64,000 nucleotides of DNA, from the NCBI GenBank assembly GCA_964418745.1, contig CAYQMX010000004.1:186001-250000 (forward strand), in the 5' to 3' direction. Below the pieces are notes generated by a model that was not told where the DNA came from, searched no databases, and worked only from the letters and a program-made list of their open reading frames with translations. This DNA comes from Scleromatobacter sp964418745 (GTDB lineage Bacteria; Pseudomonadota; Gammaproteobacteria; Burkholderiales; Burkholderiaceae_C). A program made the position numbers and the translations under genes. Shown here piece by piece: positions 19,093 to 28,268 of this stretch (positions are counted from its first letter, which is position 1; the number at the start of each line of letters is the position of its first letter).

Positions 19093-20058
19093 TCAGCGCT
19101 GGCGGGGCGTGCGGGGGCCGCTCACCTTGAGCGCCTTGCGCGGCTTGACCGGCTCCGGGGCGGCGGACGGCAGCGTGGCTTCGGCGAGGAACGCGTCGGT
19201 GGCGTCGGTCGGGGCGGCCGCACCCTCGGCCGGGGTCGAGCCGTCGTCCTTGATCACCCGCGTGTAGGGGGCCAGGATGCCCACGAGCTGGCCGTAGACC
19301 TTCGGGTTGCCGGCGACGACCTCGCGCTGGTACAGGAAGTCGGCCTCGCCGCTGAAGTTGCCGATCAGGCCGCCGGCCTCGGTGATGATCAGCGAGGCGG
19401 CCGCGATGTCCCAGGGGCTGAGGCCGGTCTCGAAGAAGCCGTCGTAGTAGCCCGCGGCCACGTAGCACAGGTCCAGCGACGCGGCGCCCGGGCGGCGCAG
19501 GCCGGCGCACTGCTGCGAGATCTCCTCGAACATCTTCATGTAGCGCTTGAAGTTGTCCCCCTTGCGGAACGGGAAGCCGGTGCCGATCAGCGAGTCGGCC
19601 AGGCGCAGGCGCTTGGACACGCGCAGGCGGCGCTCGTTGAGGTAGGCGCCGCGGCCGCGCGAGGCGATGAACAGGTCGTTGCGCGACGGGTCGTAGACCA
19701 CCGCCTGCTGCACGACGCCGCGCCAGGCCAGCGCGATCGACACCGCGAAGACCGGGAAGCCGTGGATGAAGTTGGTGGTGCCGTCCAGCGGATCGATGAT
19801 CCACAGGAATTCGCTGTCCTTGGCGCCGAGGGTGCGGCCCGATTCCTCGGCGAGGATCCCGTGGCCCGGGTAGGCCGCGAGGATGGTCTCGACGATGACC
19901 GCTTCCGCATGCTTGTCGACCTCGGTGACGAAGTCGTTCACGCCCTTGCTCTCGACCTGCACCTTCTCGATGTCCAGCGAAGCCCGGTTGATGACCGAAC
20001 CCGCCAGTCGCGCCGCCTTGACGGCAATGTTGAGCATCGGGTGGAGGGTCAGGGACAT
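19093..20058 (-). CDS. suhB: Inositol monophosphatase family protein SuhB
   Basis: A 321-residue Mg-dependent sugar phosphatase. The metal-binding motifs are complete: EESG near residue 70, DPLDGTTNFIHGFP with Asp-x-x-Asp-Gly-Thr, and SPWDIAAASLIITEAGG near the C-terminal third. In enterobacteria SuhB also joins the rRNA antitermination complex. The protein is about 55 residues longer than E. coli SuhB owing to a disordered Ala/Pro/Lys-rich tail (PAEGAAAPTDATDAFLAEA … KALKVSGPRTPRQR). It is divergent from trmJ, the usual arrangement in betaproteobacteria. Confidence 0.95.
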   Translation of the reverse strand: MSLTLHPMLNIAVKAARLAGSVINRASLDIEKVQVESKGVNDFVTEVDKHAEAVIVETILAAYPGHGILAEESGRTLGAKDSEFLWIIDPLDGTTNFIHGFPVFAVSIALAWRGVVQQAVVYDPSRNDLFIASRGRGAYLNERRLRVSKRLRLADSLIGTGFPFRKGDNFKRYMKMFEEISQQCAGLRRPGAASLDLCYVAAGYYDGFFETGLSPWDIAAASLIITEAGGLIGNFSGEADFLYQREVVAGNPKVYGQLVGILAPYTRVIKDDGSTPAEGAAAPTDATDAFLAEATLPSAAPEPVKPRKALKVSGPRTPRQR

Positions 20059-20262
20059 GGGCTTTCCAATGGGGTGGCGTTGCGACGCTCCACGCGGAGC
20101 GCCGGCAAGGGCAGGGAATCAGGGCGGCAGCGACGAAAGAACGGTGCGGATGCCGTGCGGCGGCCAGAGAAAGGCGGGCGGCGCGACAATGCGGGCAATC
20201 CCCATTCTATCCGGCCCCGCCCGCGGAAGTCACGCGCGCGCCCGGCCCGGCCTCCTGGAGCG

Positions 20263-21003
20263 GTGCAGTTCTTGACAGATTCGACGCGATTCATCCTGGT
20301 CGATACCAGCCATCCCGGCAACGTGGGGGCCGCGGCGCGCGCCATGAAGGTGATGGGTTTCCGCGACCTGGTGCTGGTCTCCCCGCGCTTTGCCGACGTG
20401 CTGGCGCAGCCCGAGGCGATTGCGATGGCCTCCGGCGCCACCGATATCCTGGAGGGCGCCCGCATCGTCGCCACGCTGGACGAGGCCCTGGACGGCACGA
20501 CCTTCGCCTGTGCCACGGCAATGACGCCGCGCGACTTCGGGCCGCCCACGCGGGCCCCGCGCGAGGCCTTCGCGGAGCTGGCGCGAAGCGAACATCGCGT
20601 GGCCTTCGTGTTCGGCGGCGAGCGCTTCGGACTGTCCAACGAGCACGTCTACGCCTGCCACCTGTGCATCAGCATCCCGACCCAGCCGGAGTACGGCTCG
20701 CTCAACCTCGCCCAGGCGGTGCAGCTGCTGTCCTACGACTGGCGCCAGGCGCTGGGCGGCTTCCCGGTGGTCGAACGCACGCAGGCGCCGGTGCAGGCCG
20801 ACGCCGCCGCCGTGCGCGGCCTGCTCGGCCACTGGCGCGAGATGCTGGTGGAGATCGGCTTCCTCGACCCGGCGGTGCCGCGCAAGCTGATGGCGCGGCT
20901 GCACCAGCTGGTCAACCGCGCACAGGTGACCACCGAGGAGGTGCACATCCTGCGCGGCATCGCGCGCGAGGTGCGCAAGCGCGCGGGCCGCGCGCCCGAC
21001 TGA
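20263..21003 (+). CDS. trmJ: tRNA (cytidine/uridine-2'-O-)-methyltransferase TrmJ
   Basis: A SPOUT-class methyltransferase of about 246 residues. TRFILVDTSHPGNVGAAARAMKVMGF is the N-terminal RNA-binding motif, and VFGGERFGLSNEH plus ISIPTQPEYGSLNLAQAVQLLSYDW form the knotted SAM site. TrmJ methylates the 2'-O of position 32 in tRNAs. There is no ATG: GTG at 20263 is two bases after GGAG, and TTG at 20272 is 11 bases after it. I annotate 20263, but 20272 is nearly as good. Both keep all conserved residues. Confidence 0.92.
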   Translation: MQFLTDSTRFILVDTSHPGNVGAAARAMKVMGFRDLVLVSPRFADVLAQPEAIAMASGATDILEGARIVATLDEALDGTTFACATAMTPRDFGPPTRAPREAFAELARSEHRVAFVFGGERFGLSNEHVYACHLCISIPTQPEYGSLNLAQAVQLLSYDWRQALGGFPVVERTQAPVQADAAAVRGLLGHWREMLVEIGFLDPAVPRKLMARLHQLVNRAQVTTEEVHILRGIAREVRKRAGRAPD

Positions 21004-21095
21004 CAGCACCGCCCGCGGGGTCGATGCCGACGCGACCCGGCAGGCGCCAGGGCTGCCGATACACTTCCCGTTCCATCCGACCGAGCCCACACCGC

Positions 21096-21872
21096 ATGTT
21101 CGACCGCCTGCGCGAAGACATCACCTGCATCCTCGAGCGCGACCCCGCCGCGCGCTCGCGCCTGGAGGTGCTGCTCTGCTACCCGGGCCTGCACGCGCTC
21201 GCCTGGCACCGCTGGGCGCGCTGGTTCTGGACGCACGGCATGCGGGTGACCGGCCGCTTCATGTCGCACCTGGGGCGTTTCTTCACCGGCATCGAGATCC
21301 ATCCGGGCGCCACCATCGGGCGCCGCGTGTTCATCGACCACGGCATGGGCGTGGTCATCGGCGAGATGGCCGAGATCCACGACGACTGCACGATCTACCA
21401 GGGCGTCACGCTGGGCGGCACCTCGCTGGTCAAGGGCGCCAAGCGGCACCCGACGCTGGAGGCCGGCGTGATCGTCGGCGCCAACGCCAGCGTGCTGGGC
21501 GGCTTCACCGTCGGCGCCGGCGCGCGCGTGGGCTCGGGCGCGGTCGTCACGCGTCCCGTGCCCGCGGGCGCGACGGCGGTCGGCAACCCGGCGCGCATCA
21601 TCGCCGCCGAGACCGACGCCGCGCGCGAGGCCACGGCCGCGCGCCTGGGCTTCTCGGCCTACGGCGTGACGCAGGGCGACGACCCGGTGGCGCAGGCGAT
21701 GAAGGGCCTGATCGACAACGCCGCCGCGCACGAGCACCAGATCGCGCTGCTGTGGACGGCGATCGAGCGCGTCCTGGCCGACGGCGTGGCGCAGGCCCGC
21801 GACTGCGTGCCCACCGATGCGCAGACCGCCGAGAGCTTCGATGCCGAGGGCCTGAGCCGGCTGGTCAAGTGA
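21096..21872 (+). CDS. cysE: Serine O-acetyltransferase
   Basis: A 258-residue enzyme making O-acetylserine for cysteine synthesis. The N-terminal helical segment (FDRLREDITCILERDPAARSRLEVLLCYPGLHALAWHR) and the hexapeptide beta-helix (IEIHPGATIGRRVFIDHGMGVVIGE, YQGVTLGGTSLVKGAKRHPTL) match the short CysE/SrpH form. The catalytic His is in FIDHG and the family Asp is earlier. After the usual end (GNPARII) there is a roughly 75-residue extension containing helical residues. The stop is followed at once by a palindrome. Downstream, the LysM-FecR gene is convergent. Confidence 0.95.
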   Translation: MFDRLREDITCILERDPAARSRLEVLLCYPGLHALAWHRWARWFWTHGMRVTGRFMSHLGRFFTGIEIHPGATIGRRVFIDHGMGVVIGEMAEIHDDCTIYQGVTLGGTSLVKGAKRHPTLEAGVIVGANASVLGGFTVGAGARVGSGAVVTRPVPAGATAVGNPARIIAAETDAAREATAARLGFSAYGVTQGDDPVAQAMKGLIDNAAAHEHQIALLWTAIERVLADGVAQARDCVPTDAQTAESFDAEGLSRLVK

Positions 21873-21874
21873 GC

Positions 21875-21893
21875 GGCCGGCGGCCCGCCGGCC
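21875..21893. terminator. GC hairpin between cysE and the LysM-FecR gene
   Basis: GGCCGGCGG (21875-21883) and CCGCCGGCC (21885-21893) are exact inverted repeats around one base, giving an 8-bp stem with a 3-base loop. It occupies almost the whole 27-base gap between two convergent genes. There is no T run, so termination strength is uncertain. Confidence 0.45.
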
Positions 21894-21899
21894 CGGCCG

Positions 21900-23621
21900 T
21901 CACTTCAGCAGTGCGTCCGGCAGCAGCGCCCGCCAGGCCTTGTGCCAGTTGCTCTCGACGTCCACCCTCACGGCGTCGCTCCAGGCCGACTTGAAGCCGT
22001 CCGGCTCGACCAGGCGGTAGCGCGCGTAGTAGGTGCCGGTCGCCGGCCGGGCCAGGCGGGCACCGGGTGCGGCGAAGTCGCCGCGGGCCACCACCTGGCG
22101 GAAGGCGGCGTCGCCGGCCAGCTCCACCTCGGCGCGGTCTTCCGGGCGGCCGCCCCAGCTCAGCTCGATGGCGCTGCCGTCGGGGCTCTCGCGCCCCATC
22201 GGCACGCGCGGCGTGGGCCGCAGGACCAGCGCCTGCGTGTCGCTCCAGGCGCCGCGGCGGCCGGTGGCGTCCACGCTGACGACGTGCCACCAGTAGACGC
22301 CGTCGGCCGCGCCGAAGGCGGTGTCCGCCGGATGGAACACGACCTGTTCGGCCCGCACCTGCTCGTCGCGCAGCGCGACCTGGCGGAACTGGTCGTCGCG
22401 CGCCACCTCCACCACGTAGCTGGCGGCGTCGGGGTTGTGCGTCCAGCGCAGCGTGACATCGCCCACCGGTCGCTTGGCGTTGGCGGGCGGATCGAGCAGG
22501 AACGGCGATTCCGGGCGCGCCAGCAGCCGGAAGTCGCGCACCGCGTCCAGGCCCTCGAGCCCGTCGGGGCTGATGGCGCGCACGCGCAGGTGCCACGACC
22601 CGTCGGCCAGCTGGGGGATGCGCACGTCGTCGCCGGCGCCCACGTGCAGGTCCAGCTGGATGTGGTCGAAGCCGGCGTCGTTGGCCACCTGCACCCGCAG
22701 CGGCAGGCCGGCGCCCAGGTGCAGGCGGATCGGCAGGTGGTCGAACACGGCGGGCACGGCGGCGAGGTCGGGCGCGGGCGGCAGCGGCTGCACCACCGGC
22801 TTCCTGCTGGGCTCCAGCGCGACGCCGAAATGGGCCGGGACGTCCACCGACTGCGCGGCGACAGCACCCACCTGGGCGTGCACCTGGCCTTCGAGCACCT
22901 CGGTGGCCGACGCGTCGACCGCGCTGGCGGCGGCGGTGGCCGGGGTCACGTCGTTGCGCACCCGGTAGGTCGTGCCGCGCACGCCGATGACGGCCGTGGG
23001 CGTGCTGACTTCGAGCGGCCGCGCGCGCAGGACCTTGCTCGCGAACACCTCCACGCTGCCACTGATCAGGCGCAGCGACGCCGCCACCAGGCCGTCGTCG
23101 ACGGCCGCGGCCGTGGCCTTGATCCGGAAGCGGCGCTGCTCGTCGAGCCGGCCCTCGGTGGCCGGCGCGAGGCGGATGTGCGAGCCGTCGGCCAGCTGCA
23201 CGACGGCCGTGCTCGAGTCGCCGGTGCGTATCGTCTCGCCGACCGCCAGCGCGGCGCCGGCCACGGCGGGCTTGCCGCCGATGCGCACGTCGCCGAAGGC
23301 GCTCAACAGCTGCGCGGGCACGACCTGGTCGTGCAGCAGGCGCGCCGGCACCAGCAGCACCTGGCCGGGCTGGATGCGGTTGGAGTCCGGCAGGTGGTTG
23401 ATGCGCGAGACCTCCTTCCAGGCGCCCGGCGCGGCGAACAGGCTGCGGTTCAGGCCGATCAGCGTGTCGTGCGGCGTCACGGTGTAGGGCAGCAGCATCT
23501 CGTCGGGCGCGGCCGGCGCGGCGGCCGGGGCCGGCGCCGCGAGGGCGCCCGGCAGGGCCGCCGCCAGTGCGAGCGCCAGCAGGGTGGGGCGCGGGATCGG
23601 GAACCTGGACGTCAGCAGCAT
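21900..23621 (-). CDS. Secreted LysM and FecR domain protein
   Basis: A 573-residue exported protein. A signal peptide (LLALALAAALPGALAA) is followed by a LysM domain (PYTVTPHDTLIGLNRSLF … NRIQPGQVLLVPARLL, about residues 45-95), then a FecR domain (GETIRTGDSSTAVVQLADGSHIRLAP, STPTAVIGVRGTTYRV, about 120-250) and repeated fibronectin-like beta modules (HLRVRAISPDGLEG, YVVEVARDDQFRQV, YWWHVVSVDATGRRG). The architecture suggests a periplasmic, peptidoglycan-attached sensor or scaffold. Such proteins often pair with a CHASE2 adenylate cyclase or kinase, which is absent here. The start at 23621 gives the signal peptide. It lies 32 bases after mog in the same direction. Confidence 0.82.
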   Translation of the reverse strand: MLLTSRFPIPRPTLLALALAAALPGALAAPAPAAAPAAPDEMLLPYTVTPHDTLIGLNRSLFAAPGAWKEVSRINHLPDSNRIQPGQVLLVPARLLHDQVVPAQLLSAFGDVRIGGKPAVAGAALAVGETIRTGDSSTAVVQLADGSHIRLAPATEGRLDEQRRFRIKATAAAVDDGLVAASLRLISGSVEVFASKVLRARPLEVSTPTAVIGVRGTTYRVRNDVTPATAAASAVDASATEVLEGQVHAQVGAVAAQSVDVPAHFGVALEPSRKPVVQPLPPAPDLAAVPAVFDHLPIRLHLGAGLPLRVQVANDAGFDHIQLDLHVGAGDDVRIPQLADGSWHLRVRAISPDGLEGLDAVRDFRLLARPESPFLLDPPANAKRPVGDVTLRWTHNPDAASYVVEVARDDQFRQVALRDEQVRAEQVVFHPADTAFGAADGVYWWHVVSVDATGRRGAWSDTQALVLRPTPRVPMGRESPDGSAIELSWGGRPEDRAEVELAGDAAFRQVVARGDFAAPGARLARPATGTYYARYRLVEPDGFKSAWSDAVRVDVESNWHKAWRALLPDALLK

Positions 23622-23653
23622 GGTCACCGGAGGCTGGAAGTGGCGAGGGTCGC

Positions 23654-24265
23654 TCACGCGGCGCCGGTCGGCGCGCGCTGGGCGGATTTGGGGCGGAACG
23701 CCTTGCACAGCGCCGGATCGGTCTCGATCCAGGGGCCGCCGACCAGGTCGATGCAATAGGGCACCGCGGCGAAGATGCCGGGCACCGGCGGCACCGCCTC
23801 GGGCAGGCCTTGCAGCGTCTCGGCGATGGCCTTGGGCTGGCCGGGCAGGTTCAGGATCAGCGCCTGGCCGCGGATCACGCCCACCTGGCGCGACAGGATC
23901 GCGGTGGGCACGAAGCGCAGGCCGATCTGGCGCATCTGCTCGCCGAAGCCGGGCATCTCGCGGTCGGCCACGGCCAGCGTGGCCTCCGGGGTGACGTCGC
24001 GCGGCGCCGGGCCGGTGCCGCCGGTGGTCAGCACGAGCGCGCAGCGCGCCTCGTCGACCAGGGTGCGCAGCGTGGCGCTGATGGTGGGTGCGTCGTCGGC
24101 GATCAGCCGCTCCTCGAGGACCAGCGGGTTCCGCACGGCGCGGGCCAGCCAGTCGCGCAGCGCCGGCAGGCCCCTGTCCTCGTAGACGCCCGCGGAGGCG
24201 CGGTCGCTGATCGAGACGAGCCCGACGCGCACCGGCTCGAGCGCGGGCGCCGCGGGCTCAGTCAT
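23654..24265 (-). CDS. mog: Molybdopterin adenylyltransferase
   Basis: A 203-residue MogA/MoaB-type enzyme that adenylates molybdopterin before molybdate insertion. VGLVSISDRASAGVYEDRGLPAL, LVLTTGGTGPAPRDVTPEAT (the GGTG substrate loop and catalytic Asp) and LILNLPGQPKAI are the family motifs. The open frame runs further upstream, but ATG 24265 overlaps the darP stop by 8 bases and places homology correctly. Probably one transcript: darP, mog, LysM-FecR gene. Confidence 0.94.
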   Translation of the reverse strand: MTEPAAPALEPVRVGLVSISDRASAGVYEDRGLPALRDWLARAVRNPLVLEERLIADDAPTISATLRTLVDEARCALVLTTGGTGPAPRDVTPEATLAVADREMPGFGEQMRQIGLRFVPTAILSRQVGVIRGQALILNLPGQPKAIAETLQGLPEAVPPVPGIFAAVPYCIDLVGGPWIETDPALCKAFRPKSAQRAPTGAA

Positions 24266-24881
24266 CGTGCGAGGGATCGGTTGCGGGCGCTGCGTCGGCG
24301 GCGGCGGGCACGTCCAGCATCTGCTCCTTGACCAGCTTGAACAGGTCGCGGTAGGCCCGGCCATGGCGCTCGCCCGGCTCGAGCTTCTCCTTGCGCGCCG
24401 AGCGCACCAGGCTGCGCAGCTGCTGGACGTCTGTGGCGGGGTATTCCTTGACCCAGTTGGCCAGCGCCTCGTCGGCGGCCAGCAACTGGTCGCGCCAGTA
24501 CTCGGCCTGGTGCAGCGCCAGCGTGTCGGTGGCGCTGCCCACTCGGTACGAGGCGACGGCCTCGCGCAGCGGCGCCGGGTCCTCGTGCTTCATCAGCTTG
24601 CCGATGTACTGGACCTGGCGGCGCTTGCCCTCGAACGAGCGGGTGCGGCGCAGCTCGTCGATCGCGTCGCGCAGGCGCTCGTCGATCTTGAGCTTGTCGA
24701 GGCGCTCGGGCGGCAGTCCGGCCACGGCCTCGCCGAGCTCCTGGAGGTCCTGCATCTGCTTCTTGAGCTCGTTGCGGCTCGGCAGGACGCCGTCGATGGC
24801 CATCTGGCGGCGGCTGGCCGGCAGGTCGTCATCGATCTCCTCGACCTGGCGGTTGGAGGCGTGCTTGGGCTCGCGGGGCAT
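24258..24881 (-). CDS. darP: Ribosome biogenesis factor DarP (YjgA)
   Basis: A 207-residue basic helical protein. RNELKKQMQDLQELGEAVAGLP and RRQVQYIGKLMKHEDPAPLREAV are signature stretches of the YjgA/DUF615 family. These proteins associate with late 50S precursors. The gene is divergent from pmbA, a conserved pairing in proteobacteria. The C-terminus has an added Ala/Pro/Asp tail. Confidence 0.95.
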   Translation of the reverse strand: MPREPKHASNRQVEEIDDDLPASRRQMAIDGVLPSRNELKKQMQDLQELGEAVAGLPPERLDKLKIDERLRDAIDELRRTRSFEGKRRQVQYIGKLMKHEDPAPLREAVASYRVGSATDTLALHQAEYWRDQLLAADEALANWVKEYPATDVQQLRSLVRSARKEKLEPGERHGRAYRDLFKLVKEQMLDVPAAADAAPATDPSHDD

Positions 24882-24991
24882 GGTTCGAAGGACTCTCTGG
24901 GATCGCTATGATTGCCCGGATTGTCCTGCAATTGTCGCGGTTCGCCAGAGCGGGCGGGTCCGACCCCAACAACTCCAAGCAAGGAAAGCCG

Positions 24992-26362
24992 ATGGCCGTC
25001 ACGAAAAACCGAGGTTTTGCCTTCGAACGGGAGCAGTTCCAGCAGATCATCGACGACGTGCTCCGGATCGCCAAGGCCGCCGGCGCGACCGACGCCGCCG
25101 CCGAGGTGTCCGAGGGCAGCGGGCTGTCGGTGTCGGTGCGCAAGGGCGAGGTCGAGAACGTCGAGCGCAACCGCGACAAGTCGGTGGGCGTGGCCATCTA
25201 CATCGGCCAGCGGCGCGGCAACGCGAGCACGTCCGACTTCTCCACCAAGGCGCTGGAGCAGACCGTGCGCGCCGCCTACGACATCGCGCGCTTCACCGCC
25301 GAGGATCCGGCCGCCGGCCTGCCCGAGGCCGAGGATCTGGCCACGCCGGCCGAGGCGGCGATGGACCTGGACCTGTTCCATCCCTGGGAGGTCGACGTCG
25401 CCCAGGCCACCGCGCTGGCCAAGCGCTGCGAGGACGCCGCGTTCGCCACCGACCGCCGCATCACCAACTCCGAGGGCGCCGGCGTGTCGGCGCAGCAGTC
25501 GCACTTCTGGACCGGCAACAGCCGCGGCTTTCGCGGCGGCTACGCGAGCTCGCGCCATTCGCTGTCGGTGGCCCCGATCGCCGGCAAGGGCAACGGCATG
25601 CAGCGCGACCACTGGTACAGCTCGATGCGCGACGCCACCGAGCTGTCGGCCCCCGAGGCCGTCGGCCGCTACGCGGCCGAGCGCGCGTTGTCGCGCCTGA
25701 AGTCGCGCAAGGTGGCCACCTGCGAGGTGCCCATCCTGTTCGAATCGAGCCTGGCGGCCGGGCTGCTGGGCGCGTTCGTCCAGGGCGTCAGCGGCGGCGC
25801 GCTGTACCGCAAGGCCAGCTTCCTGCAGGACTGCCTGGGCACCGCGGTGTTCCCCCAGGACGTCGACATCTTCGAGTTCCCGCACGAGCCGCGCGGCAAG
25901 GGCAGCGCGCCGTTCGACGACGAGGGCGTGCGCACCCGGGCGCGCGACGTCGTCAGCGGCGGCCAGGTGCAGGGCTACTTCCTCTCGAGCTACTCGGCGC
26001 GCAAGCTGGGCATGAAGACCACGGGGCATGCCGGCGGCTCGCAGAACCTGCGCATGACGCATCGCCGCACCCAGCCGGGCGACGACCTGCCCGCGATGCT
26101 GCGCAAGCTCGACCGCGGGCTGTTCGTGATCGAGCTGATGGGGCAGGGCGTCAACTACGTCACGGGCGACTATTCGCGCGGCGCCGCCGGCTTCTGGGTC
26201 GAGAACGGCCGCATCGTCCATCCGGTGGAGGAGGTCACCATCGCGGGCCACCTGCGCTCGATGCTGATGGGCATCCAGGCGATCGGCGCCGACACCTACA
26301 ACTACGGCGCCAAGACCGTCGGCTCGGTGCTGCTGTCGCCGATGAAGGTCGCGGGCTCCTGA
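24992..26362 (+). CDS. pmbA: Metalloprotease PmbA/TldE
   Basis: A 456-residue TldE-type subunit. VSVRKGEVENVERNRDKSVGVAIYIGQRRGNAS and FESSLAAGLLGAFVQGVSGGALYRK are typical, as is the late ELMGQGVNYVTGDYSRGAAGFWVENG. In the known system TldD carries the HExxxH zinc site and TldE lacks it; I see no HExxxH here, as expected. The complex matures ribosomally made peptides such as microcin B17 and degrades the CcdA antitoxin. ATG 24992 is chosen over 24908 because AAGGAA lies 6 bases upstream. No tldD is in the window. Confidence 0.95.
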   Translation: MAVTKNRGFAFEREQFQQIIDDVLRIAKAAGATDAAAEVSEGSGLSVSVRKGEVENVERNRDKSVGVAIYIGQRRGNASTSDFSTKALEQTVRAAYDIARFTAEDPAAGLPEAEDLATPAEAAMDLDLFHPWEVDVAQATALAKRCEDAAFATDRRITNSEGAGVSAQQSHFWTGNSRGFRGGYASSRHSLSVAPIAGKGNGMQRDHWYSSMRDATELSAPEAVGRYAAERALSRLKSRKVATCEVPILFESSLAAGLLGAFVQGVSGGALYRKASFLQDCLGTAVFPQDVDIFEFPHEPRGKGSAPFDDEGVRTRARDVVSGGQVQGYFLSSYSARKLGMKTTGHAGGSQNLRMTHRRTQPGDDLPAMLRKLDRGLFVIELMGQGVNYVTGDYSRGAAGFWVENGRIVHPVEEVTIAGHLRSMLMGIQAIGADTYNYGAKTVGSVLLSPMKVAGS

Positions 26363-26434
26363 GCCCTTTCGCCTGTTGATCCGGCCCCGGGTGCATCGTG
26401 CGCGCCGGGGCCGTCGTCCTGGAAGGGAGTCCGC

Positions 26435-27685
26435 TTGCTCGATGTCGCCGCCGCGCTGCTCGTCCTCACCGCGTTGCTGTCGTGGGCCAACCAGCGCTGG
26501 CTGAAGCTGCCCACCACCATCGGCGTCATGGCCACGTCGCTGGCGCTGTCGCTGTCGCTGGTCGCGCTCGACGCGGTGGGCCTGTCGGCCGGGCTGCACG
26601 CGCGCGAGCAGTCGCTGATCCGGTCCATCGACTTCTCCGAACTCCTGATGCAGGGCATGCTGTCGCTGCTGCTGTTCGCCGGCGCGCTGCACGTGGACGT
26701 GGCGGCGTTGCGCGCCTACCGCTGGCAGGTGGGCGTGCTGGCCTTCGCGGGCACCGCCGTCTCGACGGTCGTGGTGGGCGCCGCGCTGTGGCTGGTGCTG
26801 GGCGCCATCGGCTTGCCCGTGCCGTGGCTCGAGTGCCTGCTGTTCGGCGCGCTGATCTCGCCCACCGATCCGATCGCCGTCATCGGCATCCTGAAGTCGG
26901 GCGGCGCGCCGCGCAACCTCGAGGTGGTGATCGCGGGCGAGAGCCTGTTCAACGACGGCGTGGGCGTGGTCATCTTCTCGCTGCTGCTGGGCATGGCGCT
27001 GGACGGCGCCACGCCCACGCTGGCCCACGCCGGCGCGCTGCTGCTGCAGGAGGCCGGCGGCGGGCTGCTGTTCGGCTGGGTGCTCGGCGTCGTCACGCGA
27101 CGCCTGCTGCGCGGCATCGACCACTACCAGGCCGAGGTGCTGCTGACGCTGGCCGCCGTGGTGGGCGGCTACGCGCTGGCCAACCGGCTGCACGTCTCGG
27201 GCCCGCTGGCCATGGTCGTGGCCGGGCTGATGGTGGGCAACCAGGAGCGCGACGACGCGATGTCGCACGCCACCCGCGGGCGCGTCGACCTGTTCTGGGA
27301 ACTGCTGGACGACATCCTCAACGCCGTGCTGTTCGTGCTGGTCGGCATGGAGGTGATCACGATCCGCTTTCCGTTCGGCGCCGTCCCGGCGCTGCTGGCG
27401 GGCGCCGCCGCCGTGGCGATCACGCTCGTGGCGCGCTGGCTGACGGTGGGCCTGCCGGTGGAACTCGGACGCCGCGTGTTCCGCCTGCCCGCCGGCGCCG
27501 GCGGCGTGCTGACCTGGGGCGGGCTGCGCGGCGGCATCTCGATCGCACTGGCGCTGTCCATTCCGGCCGGCCCGTGGCGCGAGACGCTGATCGCGCTGAC
27601 CTACGGCGTGGTCGCGTTCTCGATCCTGGTGCAGGGGCTGACCTTCGCGCGCCTGGTGCGCGCGACAGTGCGCGCGGACGCCTGA
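26435..27685 (+). CDS. Cation:proton antiporter (NhaP/CPA1 type)
   Basis: A 416-residue inner-membrane antiporter with about 12 hydrophobic helices. LLFGALISPTDPIAVIGIL and VIAGESLFNDGVGVVIFSL contain the Asp pair (TDP and ND) that forms the ion-binding site of CPA1 exchangers, and TWGGLRGGISIALALSIP is the conserved late helix. It begins with TTG at 26435, supported by GGAAGGGA 8 bases upstream. It is probably monocistronic. Ion preference (Na+, K+ or both) cannot be read from sequence. Confidence 0.93.
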   Translation: MLDVAAALLVLTALLSWANQRWLKLPTTIGVMATSLALSLSLVALDAVGLSAGLHAREQSLIRSIDFSELLMQGMLSLLLFAGALHVDVAALRAYRWQVGVLAFAGTAVSTVVVGAALWLVLGAIGLPVPWLECLLFGALISPTDPIAVIGILKSGGAPRNLEVVIAGESLFNDGVGVVIFSLLLGMALDGATPTLAHAGALLLQEAGGGLLFGWVLGVVTRRLLRGIDHYQAEVLLTLAAVVGGYALANRLHVSGPLAMVVAGLMVGNQERDDAMSHATRGRVDLFWELLDDILNAVLFVLVGMEVITIRFPFGAVPALLAGAAAVAITLVARWLTVGLPVELGRRVFRLPAGAGGVLTWGGLRGGISIALALSIPAGPWRETLIALTYGVVAFSILVQGLTFARLVRATVRADA

Positions 27686-27790
27686 CGCACGGGCAGTCAG
27701 CGACGCCGGGCGGGTCTAAGACGGGCCGGAATCGGGCAAGCCGGCGCGCGTGTGAAAATCGCGGCTTCGAGAACAAGACAAGGACTGGCT

Positions 27791-28186
27791 GTGGACCTGA
27801 AGGTACCGATCACGATTGCAGATGAACTGAGCGAAGACATCATCGCGTCGACCGGCCTGCTCGACCTTGCGAGCGGTGAGATCCACCGCATCGAGTACGA
27901 GGACTACGACCTCGCGGGCCGCGGCCTGCCGGCCGACAGCGCCGACTACGAGTTCACCGTGGGCACGCTGTCGAACAACGGCAAGGACGTCGAGTTCCGG
28001 GTCGACGTCAACAAGGTCACCGGCCAGTACTCGGTGAGCGCCAGCGAACTGCTGGAGATCAAGGTGCGTGCCGCCGCGTTGTTCGCCGGCATCAGCGGCA
28101 AGGACATCCTGCGCAACGTCGATGCCAAGGCCGCCGCCACGCCGCCCGGCGGCGCCAAGGGCCGCGGGCGCAGCAGCCTGCACTGA
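27791..28186 (+). CDS. Conserved hypothetical protein
   Basis: A 131-residue acidic cytosolic protein (DLKVPITIADELSEDIIASTGLLDLASGEIHRIEYEDYD…). It shows alternating beta strands with a short helix (ELLEIKVRAAALFAG) and a basic tail. I do not recognise a domain. GTG 27791 is chosen because AAGGA lies about 7 bases upstream; the in-frame ATG at 27752 lacks a site. It is followed by a strong terminator, so the gene is a real transcription unit. Confidence 0.7.
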   Translation: MDLKVPITIADELSEDIIASTGLLDLASGEIHRIEYEDYDLAGRGLPADSADYEFTVGTLSNNGKDVEFRVDVNKVTGQYSVSASELLEIKVRAAALFAGISGKDILRNVDAKAAATPPGGAKGRGRSSLH

Positions 28187-28204
28187 AGCGGCGCGGCCGC
28201 GCCG

Positions 28205-28240
28205 ACGACGAAGGGCCGCGCGAGCGGCCTTTCGTCGTTT
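28205..28240 (+). terminator. Rho-independent terminator
   Basis: A 15-bp stem with one G-U pair runs from 28205 to 28219 (ACGACGAAGGGCCGC) and 28224 to 28238 (GCGGCCTTTCGTCGT). It is closed by a GCGA tetraloop and followed by TT. It lies 18 bases after the stop of the hypothetical gene at 27791-28186. Confidence 0.8.
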
Positions 28241-28268
28241 GCGGCGGCTTCGACCGCGCGGTTGCCGA

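Noticed and set aside
24593..27268. An 891-codon minus-strand frame spanning pmbA and the antiporter
   Set aside because: It crosses two well-conserved plus-strand genes and the darP gene in another frame; composition is that of an antisense shadow.
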